A DNA stretch of 64,000 nt from JAZKFT01 sp040386335. GTDB taxonomy: Bacteria; Bacteroidota; Bacteroidia; Chitinophagales; Chitinophagaceae. Position numbers and translations under genes: made by a program. Each line of letters starts with the position of its first letter. The first letter of the stretch is position 1. Below, in pieces: positions 62,403 to 64,000 of this stretch. The DNA is taken from the NCBI GenBank assembly GCA_040386335.1, contig JAZKFT010000001.1, forward strand, positions 62,001-126,000. The letters are read 5' to 3'. Below the pieces are notes generated by a model. It was not told the DNA's origin, ran no database searches, and was given only the letters and a program-made list of their open reading frames with translations.

Positions 62403-62469
62403 GAGCAGGCAAACGACAAAGCGCCTGTTGGCGGGCGTTTTTAGAACCTTATCGCTTTAAATTGCAGCT

Positions 62470-62820
62470 ATGAAAAGATTCATCAACAGCTTCGGTTATG
62501 CATTAAACGGCCTCCGGTTATTTTTCAGCAAAGAAAAAAACGGGCAAATACAAGCTGTGGTGGCTATACTGGTGATCGTCGCAGGGTTTGCTTTTAAGAT
62601 CGGACTTTACGAATGGATCATCATACTCGTATGTATAGCGCTGGTTCTGGCTTTGGAGATGATCAATTCGGTCATAGAAAAACTGATAGACCACCTGCAC
62701 CCGGCCAGGCACGAACAGGTAAAATGGATAAAAGATGTAGCAGCAGGTGCCGTACTATGGGCAGCTATCATCAGCGCCGTTATTGCTTCATTGATATTTA
62801 TTCCGAAGGTATTTTCCTAA
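62470..62820 (+). CDS. dgkA: Diacylglycerol/undecaprenol kinase, DgkA family
   Basis: 116 residues with three membrane helices and the family signature: FGYALNGLRLFFSKEKNGQIQ, ALVLALEMINSVIEKLIDHLHP (catalytic glutamates in the ExxNxxIE pattern), and KDVAAGAVLWAAI. It phosphorylates undecaprenol or diacylglycerol at the inner membrane. Members of this clade with the ALEMINSVIE motif are mostly undecaprenol kinases. Length typical. Confidence 0.92.
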   Translation: MKRFINSFGYALNGLRLFFSKEKNGQIQAVVAILVIVAGFAFKIGLYEWIIILVCIALVLALEMINSVIEKLIDHLHPARHEQVKWIKDVAAGAVLWAAIISAVIASLIFIPKVFS

Positions 62821-62916
62821 GACGCTAAGTTAGGATTGTTACAACATTGGTTGGTCTTAGCCGCGATCCGTAAGATCCTGGTCTACATTCCTTGTACTAA
62901 AATCTTTCATCTTTTT

Positions 62917-63573
62917 ATGAAAAAAACATTCAGATACACTACTTCTTTCTTGTTAGGTACCGGGCTGGTACTGCTCCTGTTTATTGGCCGGGTGCTTTAT
63001 AGCCAGTCCTGGTTTTATGGGTTCCTGCTTTGGAATTTATTCCTGGCTTTTATCCCTTTTTGCATCAGTCAGTATATGCTTCGCAAAGAAGATATGGGGA
63101 AAATAAAATGGTGGCTATGCCTTGCGACCTGGTTACTTTTTTTTCCTAACGCCCCGTATATCGTTACCGATTTGGTGCACCTCCGTTTACGCAATGGCGT
63201 GCCGCTTTGGTATGATGCGGCCATGGTGTTCTCCGCCGCACTTACCGGCTTGTGGATCGGGTGTATTTCGTTGATGCAAATGGAAAAACTTTGGCGCAGG
63301 CAATTGCCCAATATAAGAGCACGGTATTTTATTGCGTCGGTATTGCTGCTGAGCGGTTTCGGTATCTACCTCGGCCGTGTACTGCGGTTCAATAGCTGGG
63401 ATGTGGTCACCGACCCATTCGACCTGTTGAAGGCCATAGTACAACGTGTCATTTTTCCATGGCAGTATTTGCGTACATGGGGTGTTACTATTTTGTTTGC
63501 AGCAATTATATGGGTGGCGTATCAGCAGGTAAAGAACCTGGTATATGATAGTGCTTCAAAACATCTGAAATGA
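62917..63573 (+). CDS. DUF1361 membrane protein
   Basis: 218 residues from ATG 62917 (MKKTFRYTTSFLLGTGL); the frame is open 27 codons further, but that part reads as noise. Six or more membrane helices. The segment LLFFPNAPYIVTDLVHLRLRNGVPLWYDAAMVFSAALTGLW and the later FGIYLGRVLRFNSWDVVTDPFDL are the hallmarks of DUF1361. Function unknown. Its stop codon overlaps the ATG of the next gene. Confidence 0.88.
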   Translation: MKKTFRYTTSFLLGTGLVLLLFIGRVLYSQSWFYGFLLWNLFLAFIPFCISQYMLRKEDMGKIKWWLCLATWLLFFPNAPYIVTDLVHLRLRNGVPLWYDAAMVFSAALTGLWIGCISLMQMEKLWRRQLPNIRARYFIASVLLLSGFGIYLGRVLRFNSWDVVTDPFDLLKAIVQRVIFPWQYLRTWGVTILFAAIIWVAYQQVKNLVYDSASKHLK

Positions 63574-64000
63574 TGAGAAGTATCTTAGTCTATATATCCT
63601 TTTTTGTCCTTGGCGTTGTTGGTTTGAGATCTTGTTACCTGGACGCTTTTTGTGAATACAAATCAGTTTTTGTAATTGCGGATGAGGAAAAAGAAAGCCG
63701 GATCAATTTTTACGATTCATTATCCATATACCAGAACCTTACAATAGAATCTCATTTAGGTAACAACGGAAACCAGGTGATGGCGGCCTATGTTGATTTT
63801 AGTCATTATGCTGATAGTATAACGGTTGCAACCATGAGCATCAACATTTCATGTATCGATAACCCTGAACAGGATATCCGGTTGAGCCATGTTATCACTT
63901 ATGTCGATCCTCTAATTCCTGAATATATTGATTATGTAAGAGCTCCTACATTTGATGAACTACCAACACATTATAAGACCATCAACCTAAAACGGGAACC
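63570..64000 (+). CDS. Secreted lipoprotein-like protein, partial (runs off the right edge)
   Basis: An open frame from ATG 63570 (or ATG 63573) continues to the end of the window, 143 residues so far. It begins MMRSILVYISFFVLGVVGLRSCYLDAF, a probable lipoprotein signal with Cys22 in GLRSC. The rest is soluble: FVIADEEKESRINFYDSLSIYQNLTIESHLGN and so on. No family was recognised. The start overlaps the DUF1361 stop (ATGATGA), suggesting translational coupling. Confidence 0.7.
   Translation, partial: MMRSILVYISFFVLGVVGLRSCYLDAFCEYKSVFVIADEEKESRINFYDSLSIYQNLTIESHLGNNGNQVMAAYVDFSHYADSITVATMSINISCIDNPEQDIRLSHVITYVDPLIPEYIDYVRAPTFDELPTHYKTINLKRE

Overview
The window is a stretch of a Bacteroidota chromosome, most likely Chitinophagaceae or a close relative. 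The evidence is type IX secretion (T9SS) C-terminal sorting domains on three proteins, an S1 ribosomal protein and IF-2 with long N-terminal extensions, near absence of Shine-Dalgarno sites, and promoters of the Bacteroidota form TTG-N19-21-TAnnTTTG/C upstream of rpsA, typA, rimP and the SAM riboswitch. No tRNA, rRNA, CRISPR array, transposase or phage gene was seen.

Layout. 1-2.5 kb: tail of an FG-GAP repeat protein, then rpsA. 2.5-8.4 kb: four tandem, minus-strand, secreted caspase-like (C14) paralogues, one split by a frameshift in an A7 run, with a divergent TPR membrane protein. 10-15 kb: two small lipoproteins, a Tat-exported aminotransferase, a membrane GT2 glycosyltransferase, and an AAA ATPase with three palindromic repeats upstream. 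15-24 kb: gltB, corA, mutY, an HU-like protein and a GT4 glycosyltransferase. 24-27.4 kb: a SAM-I riboswitch with a readable terminator/antiterminator in front of homoserine dehydrogenase, then an overlapping oxidoreductase/acyltransferase pair. 27.4-33.7 kb: a secreted protein and the rimP-nusA-infB operon. 33.8-38.5 kb: a secreted lectin-fold protein divergent from a membrane-anchored DNA-binding protein, then typA. 38.7-56.7 kb: surface and secreted proteins (T9SS substrates, a subtilase, a BNR-repeat protein, a BamA-like porin, a truncated polysaccharide lyase) with nadK, a gamma-carbonic anhydrase and a class III aminotransferase. 57-64 kb: a plus-strand run of small membrane proteins around a winged-helix regulator and a DUF4153/4173-like protein, then a ferritin-like protein, DgkA, a DUF1361 protein and a partial lipoprotein.

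Most housekeeping genes look ordinary. The less ordinary content is: the caspase-like array with its split member; a 33-bp palindrome present both between genes and, in frame, inside an aminotransferase gene; intergenic arrays that keep a 7- or 8-nt period but differ in sequence at each site; a palindromic operator shared by two promoters of the membrane-protein cluster; and palindromic repeats in front of the ATPase gene. All functional statements are read from sequence motifs and family knowledge; no database search was possible.
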